A stretch of 64,000 nucleotides of DNA from Mesostigma viride (taxonomy: Eukaryota > Streptophyta > Mesostigmatophyceae > Mesostigmatales > Mesostigmataceae), in NCBI GenBank assembly GCA_009746045.1, contig RPFO01000027.1, forward strand, positions 5,214,146 to 5,278,145, in the 5' to 3' direction. Under the pieces are notes generated by a model. The model was not told the DNA's origin and searched no databases. It saw only the letters and a list, made by a program, of their open reading frames with translations. How positions within the stretch are numbered: position 1 is the stretch's first letter; each line of letters opens with the position of its first letter. The position numbers and the translations under genes were made by a program. This document shows positions 19,628 to 29,351 of the stretch, in pieces.

Positions 19628-20030
19628 GTTGGAGGTTGTGGTCGTTCCTGCAGGTGGCTGCTGCTGCTGCTGCTGTTGCTGTTGCTGCTGCTGCTGCTGC
19701 CGCTCCCCGCCCTCGTGCCGTGTTGGTGCAGACTCCTGGGTGCCGTGTCCTCCCCCGCCCTGGTTGCCCCCCTCTCTCCGTCATCCTCCCCCCCTCGTCC
19801 CTCCTGCGTTTTGCTGTGGCTGGCACGCCTCCTCCGGTGCCCTTCGCTTTGCTGGCTTCAGCGAGGCCACCAGCCTCGCCACCGTGTCTGCTAGGCGGCC
19901 ATGCTCGCCGGGGTGAGCTCCCCCCTCGTCCAGCATCTGCTGGGCCAGTTGGAGTTGCCTCCGGATGTCCTCCCGGTGCGACAAGGTCGCTGGACCGGGT
20001 TCGCCCCGGTGCGTCACCCTGGTCCTTGCC
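19614..20030 (-). CDS. Copia Gag, low-complexity segment with CAG/Gln run
   Basis: The frame at 19781-20017 reads HREDIRRQLQLAQQMLDEGG and ends in QPQQNAGGTRGGG. A (CAG)n tract at 19657-19705 codes for Gln in the frame that runs into MALNRPRF at 19627. The piece joins the coiled-coil ORF upstream only through a frame change at about 20020. Confidence 0.5.
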   Translation of the reverse strand, partial: GKDQGDAPGRTRSSDLVAPGGHPEATPTGPADAGRGGSSPRRAWPPSRHGGEAGGLAEASKAKGTGGGVPATAKRRRDEGGRMTERGGQPGRGRTRHPGVCTNTARGRGAAAAAAATATAAAAAATCRNDHNLQHGLE

Positions 20031-20898
20031 GCTGTGCCATCTCGGTTTGAAATGGTATGCGTGGCTGCGACAAGAAATGGTACAGTTGCTCGGTGGAAAT
20101 GCGCTCATCCGGCATCAAACCAAATTCAGCTCTTACCGCCTCCCCCATGCATCCCCTCACCGCAGCCTTCTTGATGTTCTTCGACATACGGCGTCGCTGC
20201 TTCAGCATACGCCTCTCCAGGCGACCTACGCTGGCCTCCCAGATGGCCAGCTTCCGGCGGTAGCGCTCCTCGGCTTCCCTACGAGCCGGCCCCTGCAGTG
20301 GTGCCAACTCGGCGACCTTCCTGTATTTCCAGGACTTCATGTCGCGGGTGAGACGCTCACACCGCACCTTGGTGTGAGACATCTTCACCCGAATCCTGGC
20401 CGCGAGCGCCTCCGCCCTGTCGCGCTCTTGCTGCTCGCGCAGCTTCCTCTGCTCGATCGCCTCGCGCCTGCGCTGCTTCTTCGCCCTCTCCGCCTGGAAG
20501 ACCTCCATCCTGCGCTTGGCCTCCTTCTCGCGCGCCTGCATAGCTGGAGTCATCTCCACCATGTCGTCAGCGTCCGAAGCCGACGGGCCCGTCAGAGAGA
20601 ACTCTGACTCTTGTAGCACCCCGTCGATCTCCCGCGGGATCGTCTCGGACCTGCGAAGACGTTGAAAACAAGCCAGGTCGCCCCGCCTGACCACCTCGTA
20701 GGTCGGCGAGGCCGGCCTCCTCAGGGCCGCTCGGACCCTCGCAGCATCCTCCATCTGTGCTGCCCGCTCACGTGACCTCACGTCCAGCCTCCTCTCCTCC
20801 GCTGACTCCTGCTCAGCCATGCGACGTGCCAGTGCCGCGTCGGCCTCCACCTGAGCCGAGCGTGCCTCATCCGCCGATGAGGGCTGCATCCCGAACAA
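20014..20898 (-). CDS. Copia Gag, charged coiled-coil segment
   Basis: Long Arg/Glu/Lys-rich heptad-like stretch (EKEAKRRMEVFQAERAKKQR, then RREAIEQRKLREQQERD), predicted as coiled coil. It ends with FLSQPRIPFQTEMAQRQGPG then stop. Open text continues upstream of its first Met in the same frame to about 21000 (GLFGMQPSSADEARSAQVEA). Confidence 0.6.
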   Translation of the reverse strand: MFGMQPSSADEARSAQVEADAALARRMAEQESAEERRLDVRSRERAAQMEDAARVRAALRRPASPTYEVVRRGDLACFQRLRRSETIPREIDGVLQESEFSLTGPSASDADDMVEMTPAMQAREKEAKRRMEVFQAERAKKQRRREAIEQRKLREQQERDRAEALAARIRVKMSHTKVRCERLTRDMKSWKYRKVAELAPLQGPARREAEERYRRKLAIWEASVGRLERRMLKQRRRMSKNIKKAAVRGCMGEAVRAEFGLMPDERISTEQLYHFLSQPRIPFQTEMAQRQGPG

Positions 20899-20989
20899 CC
20901 CGAGAGAGCTGGAGTCGGACTCCCCGCCCGACTCCCCACCAGACTTTTCCCCCGACGAGGTGACACCCGGCCCCGCACCACATGGTGCA

Positions 20990-21308
20990 TATGGCGGCCC
21001 CGTGGAGCCTGGGCCACTACCGGCGTCGAACCCCTCACCCTACGCATTAATGGAATGCGCACCACTTCCTGCACGACATCCCTATACGACGGGTCATCCT
21101 CCTCGATGTCGTCCGGGTGCGTCTCGTCCCGGGTCTGCCGGTCCCGAATTTCCTGGCGCAGACTCGCCAAGTCGGAATCGGACGTCCCCGAGTCATCCGA
21201 CAACGGGGACGAAGACGTCTGATACTGCGTGACTGATGGCGACTCCTCCTCCGAGGAGGTCGCGCCCATCAGGGCCTTGCCCTTGTTGTTGGGAGTCTTG
21301 GGAGCCAT
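20990..21308 (-). CDS. Copia Gag N-terminus
   Basis: Starts MAPKTPNNKGKALMGATSSE; Ser/Asp-rich and acidic. The frame is open to 20778, but after about 21000 the sensible text switches to the frame of 20014-20898, so the last part of the longer ORF is a shadow. It is the first ATG downstream of the 5' LTR, about 100 bp from it. Confidence 0.6.
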
Positions 21309-21411
21309 TGGTACAAAAATGTAGGTAGAAAATGAAGTGGGTTTTCGCGAAATGAACGCTGTTAACGCTCGTCGTTTTTCACGCGTGTTTTTGAACGGAG
21401 TTTTTAATGCA

Positions 21412-21788
21412 AGTTATGGACACACTGAGCTTGGAATGCTTGGGCAGTGCCAAATGGCGTGTGTGTGAACGACGAGACACCTTGGCATTAGGATAGAATG
21501 GCACATATACTGCTGGTCAGCCGTCAATTGCGGCTGACCAGACTTTGCGTAAGTTAAGCCTAACTTACTGATCCTGGACGGACTAGCCTATCAGTTACAA
21601 CCTGATCTAGTCAGTCCTAACATGACAACTACAGTCCCGGTACTGAGGTACCGGCTCATCACATACTGAGTCTAGCCACGTGTCCATGCTACGACTGCTC
21701 TAGTCCAGCACCGTCCCAGTACCCAATTGGGCGCCGGCGGTGCTGGCACGTGTCCACTTAGGCTACAGGCGGGAGACTTAGACTAACT
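21412..21788 (-). repeat. Copia 5' LTR
   Basis: 377 bp, identical to the 3' LTR on reading. No clear tRNA primer-binding site follows it on the minus strand (the adjacent text is TGCATTAAAAACTCC). Confidence 0.9.
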
Positions 21789-22108
21789 ATGCCGACACAG
21801 TTTTTTGTGTAGGCATCCGTAGGCCCGTACATAGCTGGCATCCGGGGCATGGCAAGATGGGACGCCACGTGGCATGATGCCGCATGCCGCGCCTCCTGTA
21901 CAATATGGGGGCCCGAAATCTAGGGCTGGCGGCTGCATAAAAATTCGGCCCCTGGAATCACCCCTATAGGGGCCGAAAAGATGGGGGCTAGCTAGAATTG
22001 GTGCCGGTAGCTGCACGGGCCCCTAGCATGGAAATAGGGGCCAGACATTCTGGACCGGCGGCTGCAGGATCCGGCCCCTATTTAGCTTGGCTCAATGTCA
22101 CCCCTCCT

Positions 22109-22189
22109 ATGGGGAGTGGTTCACGCCTGTCAGCCACAGGGGTGTGGACGCGGTTGGTCTTCGCGAAGTCCTCAGCAAACAGGACGTAC
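22109..22189 (-). pseudogene. Recombinase gene fragment, piece 2 of 3
   Basis: Matches 12329-12409 of the intact gene base for base as far as I can read. Begins with the ATGGGGAG duplication and ends with GTAC, the target duplication of element B. Confidence 0.92.
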
Positions 22190-22670
22190 ACCGTCCGCAT
22201 TAGAAGTTTTAAATAAATAATTAGCTTCTGGAAAATGTTCTGGCTGAAAACCATAAAAAAAACAAAAGAAAATTAATTAATTAACTCCGGGGGCTGAGGA
22301 CTGGACTCAACAAACAAACAAACAAAATTAATTAATTAACTCATGTGGGCACGGGGTCGTCGCCCTGTGAGAAACAAACAAACACTTTATATTATATAAT
22401 ATAAAGTACATAAAACCTTCGAAAATACCTTGGACAGGCGGGGAACATGAAATATCGTGAAAATCGAAAAAAACCCGCGAGACGCAGGCCGAGCGCGGGG
22501 TGAGGCGCGAACCAAGTGAACCGGTTTTGCATCCAGCAATCCACGCTCTACTGCCTCGGCAGGGCACGTCGGTCGGTACTCAGTAGAGGCTGAGGCCTGA
22601 GCGTGTCTACAGATGTACATGTAAGATGTACGTACTACTCATGTGCGATACTTATGGGCCTTGAGCAATT

Positions 22671-22690
22671 AAATAGGGTATCACTGACCT
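22671..22690 (+). repeat. LINE target-site duplication, left copy
   Basis: AAATAGGGTATCACTGACCT, repeated exactly at 27192-27211. Confidence 0.93.
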
Positions 22691-22695
22691 TACTT

Positions 22696-24099
22696 ATGAG
22701 TCAACTTACTATAATATCTTGGAACGTTCAGGGTTTAAATACTTATGGTGTTCGCACCCAGGGACAGTCTAAAATATCTGCGCTCCAGGCACAACTAGCC
22801 AGTATCACCCAACCCTATGTCGGCCCATCTCATGAAATTTGGGTAGGCCTACAAGAACATAAATTTCCTGGAATAGACGCCAAAGCGCTACAATCCTTTA
22901 CAAGACGCACCCCAGACATGGAACGCAGATGGGCATGGGCACGGGGGACTAGTGGAGGCACTGCATTGCTACAATATCGACGTCCGCCACACCCTCATGT
23001 TCAACTGCACCCATGGGCCCAGCACACAGATACTGCTCCCAACACATGGCAGGGTCGCTGGACCCGGCAATGCATCTCCTGGGGCGGTAAGACTGGCTAT
23101 ATTATATCGGTATATGCCCCCAACGAACACTCTGACCGTATTAAATTTTTTGATGATTTGTTTGCTATGGTTGCCCCCCTCCTGGACCAATCTCATGAGG
23201 TCATACTAATGGGTGACTTTAATGTTGACCTAGACCATGGCCTTGGGCTTGAGACGACCTCGTTAGCCAACCACCTCACACGCCTCTCATTACAGGATGT
23301 TATCAAACCTCGCGACCATCTGCATACTCGAGAGTCCACTCGTCAGGGCACCCGCATCACTAGCCGTCTAGACTACATATTTATGTCACCTTTTTGGGCA
23401 TCCCTCATTTGTCACGCAGAGGTCATACGCTCCACAGTTTTTTCTGATCACTACCCCTGCCTTCTCACCATGGTGTATCACTCCAGCCCCCCCAGAGGAC
23501 CAGGCGTCCCTCGCCTCAATAAAAAGCTGCTGGCTGACCCCGCCTTTCGCTCCCTAGTCCGAGAACAATGGCGGGACTGGAAAACCAAGCAAGTAGAATA
23601 CCCAAGCACTACGCTCTGGATGCAAGCATGCCTCTCGCACATCCTTGACTCCTCTAAGGCCTACGATCTAGAACAACGCCGCATAAAAGGCAAAGACTAC
23701 AATTACTACAAACGCGTTATTACTATATTGCAATCCAAACCCCGCCTAGCCCCGCACGAGTTAACACGACTGCAACTGTGCCAGACTGAGATGGATAAGC
23801 TACGCCTTGAACGCCACGCAGAAGCCCTAGATGTGGAAAATACATGGTGGCATGTCAAGGGTGAACGAATGAATAAGGAATTCTTTGCATTTATCCCACC
23901 CCCGCGCTCACAAACCACCATCACAGAAATTACAGACGAGACTGGCACCCATACCACCCCCAAGACATCCTACAATCTGGACATGCTTTTTTCTCCACCC
24001 TGTTCCGGACAGAACCCGACCCCTCTGCAAATACAGCCACACAAAAAATCCTCGATGCAATTCCCCACCGCCTCTCTCCGTCACAACAAGCTCTACTAG
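22696..24099 (+). CDS. LINE ORF2, AP-type endonuclease domain and linker
   Basis: The endonuclease motifs are in order: ISWNVQGLN near the start, WVGLQEHKF, SVYAPNEHSDR, ILMGDFNVDLD, TSRLDYIFMS and FSDHYPCLL, giving the Asn, Glu, Asp/Asn, Asp and Asp-His residues of the exonuclease/endonuclease/phosphatase fold. It nicks target DNA for target-primed reverse transcription (family knowledge). Met at 22696 is preferred over the upstream in-frame 22603 because the element begins at 22691. The frame breaks at a T6 run near 23986-23992; sensible text then continues one frame over into the RT ORF. Confidence 0.88.
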   Translation: MSQLTIISWNVQGLNTYGVRTQGQSKISALQAQLASITQPYVGPSHEIWVGLQEHKFPGIDAKALQSFTRRTPDMERRWAWARGTSGGTALLQYRRPPHPHVQLHPWAQHTDTAPNTWQGRWTRQCISWGGKTGYIISVYAPNEHSDRIKFFDDLFAMVAPLLDQSHEVILMGDFNVDLDHGLGLETTSLANHLTRLSLQDVIKPRDHLHTRESTRQGTRITSRLDYIFMSPFWASLICHAEVIRSTVFSDHYPCLLTMVYHSSPPRGPGVPRLNKKLLADPAFRSLVREQWRDWKTKQVEYPSTTLWMQACLSHILDSSKAYDLEQRRIKGKDYNYYKRVITILQSKPRLAPHELTRLQLCQTEMDKLRLERHAEALDVENTWWHVKGERMNKEFFAFIPPPRSQTTITEITDETGTHTTPKTSYNLDMLFSPPCSGQNPTPLQIQPHKKSSMQFPTASLRHNKLY

Positions 24100-26114
24100 A
24101 CGCCAGCCCCACTATGGAAGAAACATCTCTAGCACTCCAACATCTCAAAACCGGTAGCGCACCTGGTGCAGATGGCCTTCCAGTAGAGTTTTTTAAAACG
24201 TTCTGGCCCCTCATAGGCAGGGATCTATACCAATGCATCCTGGAAATCTGGAACACCGAAACTGTTGTGGGCCAGTGGTCGGAAACAATCCTCATCCTCT
24301 TACACAAAAAAGGGGATAAAACAAGTTGGAAAAATTATAGACCCATTCGCATGCTCACAGTCCCTTACAAACTAGCCAGCAAACTCTTGCAACGCCGTTT
24401 CTACAGTGTATTAGATAATCTGATCGGCCCGGAACAAGTTGGATTCAGGTCCAACCTACACATCAGCGACAGCATCACCATGATCATGGACATTGTTGAT
24501 GACGCATGGCGCAACAATATTATAGGTCTTATTTTATTTTGGGATTTTGAAAAGGCATTCGACCGCATATGTTGGAAATACCTCGAGGCTATACTACACG
24601 GGCTTGGATTTGGACCTAAACTTATTAAGGTCAGTCTAGGCATGATCAAATCCCTCACTTGGCACCTACTAATTAATGGACATAAATCCCAAATAGGCCA
24701 TAGCACACGCTCTCTCCCACAAGGTGACTGTCTCTCTCCCCTTCTCTTTCTTCTCGCTCACGCTGGCCTCTTCTTTCTTCATCAACAGGACAGCCGTATT
24801 CAAGGCTACCCCCTCCCTCACCACACACGTGGTCTGTTTCAAACTGCTTACGCCGATGACACTACTAACATTTGCACCTCCCTGCGTGATGTTGATGCTG
24901 TGCTTGAGAACATATCTACATACTGTACCGCCTCCCAACAACGCTGCAACGTGCAAAAGTCCACGGGCTTGCATATTGGCAGAACAACCAACCCGACTCT
25001 CCAACCTACTAACCTGGCGGTGACATGGGTCCCGCCAGGAGGATACCACCTTTTGCATAACTGCCCTATCGGCCGGACAGCCGAAGGGAGGTTATTGGAA
25101 GTCAAAACCTTTTTATACGACGAATCACAACAACTGGGCAAACTTACTGGTGTACAACAGGTGGCCAACCGCTGGGCTGGCGTACACCGCCTCAGCCTCC
25201 GGGGCAAGGTCCTCGTTACGAACCAGCTGCTGTTCTCCAAGCTGCTGTACTTCGGTCAGGCCCACCCACCGGATGAACACACCGTGTCTCTTATTCAACG
25301 ACTGGGGCATAACTTTGTTTGGAAAAAATCGAGCGATCTCAGCCGCCAGGTACACGGATGGATCAGAGAGTCAATGTCTTTTATGCCGTGGCCTCTTGGA
25401 GGACTAGGCTTACACAATATGCAATGGCGTTTATGGTCTGTGTATGCCAAACAAGTTATCTCTGCCCACATTGGTGTCAACACCCACCCTGGATGTCTTC
25501 TGGCACGTGTAACCCTCTCACGTCTTACTCATCACTCCAATGGTATTTCCTGGCACTCTGGAGCCGCACTGCTTACTGCTCGCCTCCCCTCCCCGAAGCT
25601 CACCAGAGGTCTTCCTTGGTACTGGGCTCGTATATGGCAAGGCTTTATGGCACTTAAACCCGACCGCCTACTATTCCCCACACTACGTGAGGAAGTTGCA
25701 CGCCAACCCCTATTCTTTAATGATATATACCTCAACCCCCTTAATCGCCCCTTTGGATGCTTAAGTGGCCCTAACCCCTATGAAGGCTTCATAACATCCC
25801 CCCACCCTGTAACCACTATTCTCCACCTGTATATTCTCCACGGTGACTGCTACCGCCTCTTAACATATAACGAACTGGCTGCCTGGGTCCCCAATATGCC
25901 TACTTATGCTGCCTGGGCCGCGCTAGTACAAGCCATACCCCCCCATTGGCACACACTCATGACTTCTCCCCGTGCCCCCTACTATAAAGCTGGTGAATGG
26001 TGCTGCTTTTGTCCATACAGCACGACCGCAACATGCTCGGGGAAGGTGATCGCAGAACTCCCCCTTGTAACCCTGCACATTCAACTACTGGCGCCGCTGA
26101 GCGGCCACAATTAA
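24000..26114 (+). CDS. LINE ORF2, reverse transcriptase
   Basis: RT motifs: GSAPGADGLPVEFFKTFWPL, LLHKKGDKTSWKNYRPIRML, EQVGFRSNLHISDS, FWDFEKAFDRICWKYL (motif A Asp), RSLPQGDCLSPLLFLL (motif B) and TAYADDTTNI (motif C, YADD). The first Met is at 24114, but the reading frame is already meaningful from about 24000, where it picks up from the endonuclease frame. The RT text (PGADGLPVEFFK) is of the L1/Tx1 type. The frame ends at 26114 with another frame change. Confidence 0.88.
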   Translation: MFRTEPDPSANTATQKILDAIPHRLSPSQQALLDASPTMEETSLALQHLKTGSAPGADGLPVEFFKTFWPLIGRDLYQCILEIWNTETVVGQWSETILILLHKKGDKTSWKNYRPIRMLTVPYKLASKLLQRRFYSVLDNLIGPEQVGFRSNLHISDSITMIMDIVDDAWRNNIIGLILFWDFEKAFDRICWKYLEAILHGLGFGPKLIKVSLGMIKSLTWHLLINGHKSQIGHSTRSLPQGDCLSPLLFLLAHAGLFFLHQQDSRIQGYPLPHHTRGLFQTAYADDTTNICTSLRDVDAVLENISTYCTASQQRCNVQKSTGLHIGRTTNPTLQPTNLAVTWVPPGGYHLLHNCPIGRTAEGRLLEVKTFLYDESQQLGKLTGVQQVANRWAGVHRLSLRGKVLVTNQLLFSKLLYFGQAHPPDEHTVSLIQRLGHNFVWKKSSDLSRQVHGWIRESMSFMPWPLGGLGLHNMQWRLWSVYAKQVISAHIGVNTHPGCLLARVTLSRLTHHSNGISWHSGAALLTARLPSPKLTRGLPWYWARIWQGFMALKPDRLLFPTLREEVARQPLFFNDIYLNPLNRPFGCLSGPNPYEGFITSPHPVTTILHLYILHGDCYRLLTYNELAAWVPNMPTYAAWAALVQAIPPHWHTLMTSPRAPYYKAGEWCCFCPYSTTATCSGKVIAELPLVTLHIQLLAPLSGHN

Positions 26115-26142
26115 TGGCTGTCTGGCTCAACTTACAACTGCA

Positions 26143-27110
26143 GTGGTGTTCCTCCCCACCCAGCTATGCCACCGGATTCGGGTTGTACCTTGGTCCCTTG
26201 AACAATCATGTGTATACCAACCCAACCCCAACCTTCCAGACGCTGCTATTATTTGGCTACATGTGGGATCAACCCGCCTGGACATGTTGTCATTTGATCC
26301 AGTGGAATTTGGCTGGGTGCTAAATCAGGGTGACAGCAGAACTGTAAAAGGCCTTCACGAGTACACGGCAGAGTGGGGCTACACAATGCTCTTGCATAAA
26401 AACCATCAATTCCACCCCGGACGGACACGCTGGGGCGCTACTGAGTGGCCTGGCCACACCTGGGTCCGCAACATCACCCTCGCCGCTGACCACCCGCTGA
26501 TTGATCGCCGCGCGACCGACGTACAACACCTCTTGATGCACCGGTCCATCGGGGTCGGGGAGATCCTCCACCGGCGATTTCAACACCCTGCTACATGTTT
26601 ATGTACTGTACCAACCCCACTGAAACTGTGGAACACCGATTTTTATGGTGTAACCTCCAGGGAGTTTGGACCTGGTTGATTGGTTTATGGGCAGCCTGGA
26701 CGTCTGAGCCTATCATACCGGTGTCTACCCGCTCAATTATCTTTGGCATCACTGGCACCCCTGGCCTTGAGCCCACCTTTTCACAACAAGCATGGATATG
26801 GCTCCGCACATGCATGTTATATACAATCTGGACGGTGCGAAACGATGTGGTGTTCAATAGGCGCACAATTTTCGACAAAGCTGGGGTTCTCTCACGCTTC
26901 ATTTACCTATGGAACTCCGGCATGCGACGCTACTGGATGGTTGCAAATGAACAAAACAAAATCTGGGACCCTGGCGCGGACCAGGATAAGCCCAGCCCAC
27001 TTGAGATCTTTCATGACCTCATGGGCAAAAACATGATCTTTACCCACATGCCCAATGACAACCCATTAGAAGTCCAGTGGCTTCCGTGGTCTAGTAAGGC
27101 TCCGTTTTAG
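26143..27110 (+). CDS. LINE ORF2 C-terminus with zinc-finger-like motif (two frames)
   Basis: The frame 26143-26679 holds the middle part (WLHVGSTRLDMLSFDPVEFG). Near 26590 the sense passes to frame 26595-27110, which has the C-x-x-C...H...C type motif MYCTNPTETVEHRFLWC common at LINE C-termini, then TWLIGLWAAW. Stop at 27108-27110. The frame break makes the copy defective unless it is a sequencing error. Confidence 0.75.
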
Positions 27111-27191
27111 CCACTGACATCTTGATACCCTAGGCTTAGCAGGGATTACCTACTGGCTATATTTGGAATAAACGTACACCTATTTACCTGG

Positions 27192-27211
27192 AAATAGGGT
27201 ATCACTGACCT
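27192..27211 (+). repeat. LINE target-site duplication, right copy
   Basis: Exact copy of 22671-22690. Confidence 0.93.
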
Positions 27212-27460
27212 GAGACCTCCACTGACTATAGCCTGTGGCCGCCGAAAAGGGGGGCCGCCGGGCCGGGTTGGGGACGGCGTGTACCATATCTACCAAACAA
27301 ACAAAAGAAATTTAATTAAATAAGTACCCACGTGCCTTGAACGGCTGCAGGACAAACAAACAAACAAAAGGTTTTAATTAAATAATAAAAACCCGGGACT
27401 CTAACTGGCTCCCCAACAAACAATCCAGGGTTATTCGTAATGCAAATACGGCAAAAATTG

Positions 27461-28006
27461 TGTTACGCCCAGGCTCTACTCGATCCCAAACCCCGCGCCT
27501 AACCTTACCTAAACTAGTGAGGGTACCTAGTGATGAGGAGCTATGTTGTGGAAAGACCTGGGACGTCGACTCTGTTCTCAATGCATTCTATTATAATACG
27601 CCATACACCGAATAAAACCAGGGTACTACGAAGGAAACAATACTACACTGCCATGACCCTAGCTAATATGTGTTAATTCATAACACACGCCGGGTGACCA
27701 CACAAGGAGTGGAACGTGCATAAATGGTCACCAACGGTCCAACAGGCTCGGGCCGACCTGGCCCTCGCCTGCAGAAACACAGAAACACAAGCAGGTGCAC
27801 AGATGCACGCCTGTCCACTACATTCTACAAAAGGATAAGGACCACTAATATAGTACGCGGCGCGGCGCCCAAAGGCACCCACTATACCACAGTACTGTTA
27901 CGGGGACAATCATGTCCAAACTAGAACTGCACGTAACCTAGGAACAACCGAGGCCAAGGACCTAATTTACGTCCGTAACTACAACGAATTGTTACGCGAC
28001 GTAACA
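27461..28006 (-). repeat. Minus chromovirus 3' LTR with divergent U5 side
   Basis: 546 bp, TGTTACG...CGTAACA ends. The part 27670-28006 is nearly identical to the other LTRs, but 27461-27665 differs strongly (TGTTACGCCCAGGCTCTACT versus TGTTACGCCGCAAGCCTCGG). Confidence 0.85.
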
Positions 28007-28385
28007 CCTCCCCCCCCACAAAGGTAGGGAGCCCTCTCCCTACGCCGAGAGGAGGGAACCAAAGGGGTAGGAAAATAATCCTAATGCACCCAGCACATAC
28101 CAACACACTCGATAGACCATCCCAGATACAAAGCACCAATAGTTCACACGGTCTCCACCACCACGCCGGGTGGTGTAGGGTTAGCCAGCACCAAGCCTGG
28201 TGGTAGGTTCCCCTAACTGCCTGGAACGGAGTCCTGGCCGGGGGGGACGGCACTGGGCAGGACACACAGAGTAAACACATCAGCGCTAAGGACCAAGAAC
28301 AGCCAATCAACTGGCCAGAATATGAGGGCGACTCTACATACCGGAGGGACAACACCCTCAGGTCGGGCCTAAGGCCCTCTATCTA

Positions 28386-29275
28386 GTGGCCATCCGTCTG
28401 GTAAGTGCCACGCGAGGCCAGCAGGACCTCCAGGTAGGCCTGGTAGTGAGCCACATCCTCAACATTGTCATGCCTATCTACAGTGAGGAAAACATCGGCC
28501 CACACGCCGTCAGGAAAGAGGCCCAGGAAGGCCCAGTAATACCTATGCTGCGTGAGGACGACCTGGCCACGGGCCCAGTCCAGAAAGCCACAGGCAAAGA
28601 GGCGAAGGAAAGGCTCTACCGCGATCAGGCAAACCCGAAGGGGTAGGCTCTACTGCAACACCCCGGGTCGACCGAGGGGACGACGGGACCGGAGAGGGAG
28701 GAACAGACGCCGAGGAGACGGACGCAGCGCTCGAGGCAGAATAATCTGGAGTATAATGTACCTCGGCTGGGGCGCCCGAAGGGGCAGGACCACTAACCGC
28801 TAGTCCCGCCGACTGATCAGCTATCTCCATGAACTCTACGGCCCGTAAAAGGTCGCAGGGGTTCTCGTCTACCTCAGCATCACCCTCAGCTGGAAGCCAA
28901 GGGAACACCTCCCGTAGGCAGGTACGGCCCACAGGAGTGGAGAGATAGGAGAACACACGGCAACACCGGAGAACCGCATCTATCTGCCCCAAGGCGGGAC
29001 AGCTGGAACCACACCCCAACAAACAGTGTCCGGCATCGTCGAACCCGTGCAGGACAAGCTGGTGCGGCTCATCAGGGGAAGGACCATACCACGTGACCCG
29101 AAGAGGGCCGCCCTGACTAAGCCCGCATGTTGGGCCTGAAGGGCCGGCTGCACAACGCCACCCCGGTAACTTGATCGCGACACCCAGCGGCCCGGAAGGG
29201 CCTCGAAATACAGCTCAGGGTCCGGTGGGGCGGGGACGGCAGCGAGCTCTCAGCCGGAGGGGTAGGCTCTGACAT
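28386..29275 (-). pseudogene. ORF3 of minus chromovirus, internally deleted
   Basis: Homologous to the plus element's ORF3 (41646-43958). Start at ATG 29273-29275. About 1.42 kb is missing: the text joins at GATCAGGCAAA (28623-28633). The plus copy has TTTGCCTGATC at both ends of the missing segment (about 42292 and 43706). This is the signature of a deletion between 11-bp direct repeats. Confidence 0.85.
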
Positions 29276-29351
29276 GACGGCTGCGGAGGGGAGGGGACAA
29301 CCAACCATCCGTCGACAGCAGACATAACATAAGAGAGGAGAAGGTCTACAA

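Larger units (their letters stand above)
14300..21788 (-). mobile_element. Copia-like LTR retrotransposon with identical LTRs and non-TG/CA ends
   Basis: Two 377-bp LTRs (14300-14676 and 21412-21788) appear identical on reading through. The 5-bp target duplication ATGCC is at 14295-14299 and 21789-21793. The LTR termini are AGTTA...TAACT instead of TG...CA. A polypurine tract (AACTTAAAGTGGG on the minus strand, 14677-14690) abuts the 3' LTR. Gag and Pol are on the minus strand but split by several frame changes. Size 7,489 bp. Confidence 0.9.
13825..22108. mobile_element. Inverted-repeat DNA element A (8-bp TSD) hosting the copia element
   Basis: Ends are AGGAGGGGTGACAT (13825-13838) and its reverse complement (22095-22108), flanked by ATGGGGAG on both sides (13817-13824, 22109-22116). 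Removing the copia insertion leaves about 790 bp without a transposase. Subterminal motifs recur on both sides: CCACGTGGCATGATG-like units and GGCCCCTAT. The 8-bp duplication is typical of hAT-like transposons, but the terminal bases are not the usual CAGGG, so the superfamily is uncertain. Confidence 0.88.
22691..27191 (+). mobile_element. LINE with AP endonuclease and RT, 20-bp TSD, no A tail
   Basis: 4.5 kb between perfect 20-bp duplications. It starts 5 bp before the endonuclease ATG (22696) and ends ...AATAAACGTACACCTATTTACCTGG with no poly(A) or simple-repeat tail. ORF order is endonuclease, RT, C-terminal zinc finger. At least three frame changes interrupt the single expected protein. 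L1-like by RT text (inference). Confidence 0.9.
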
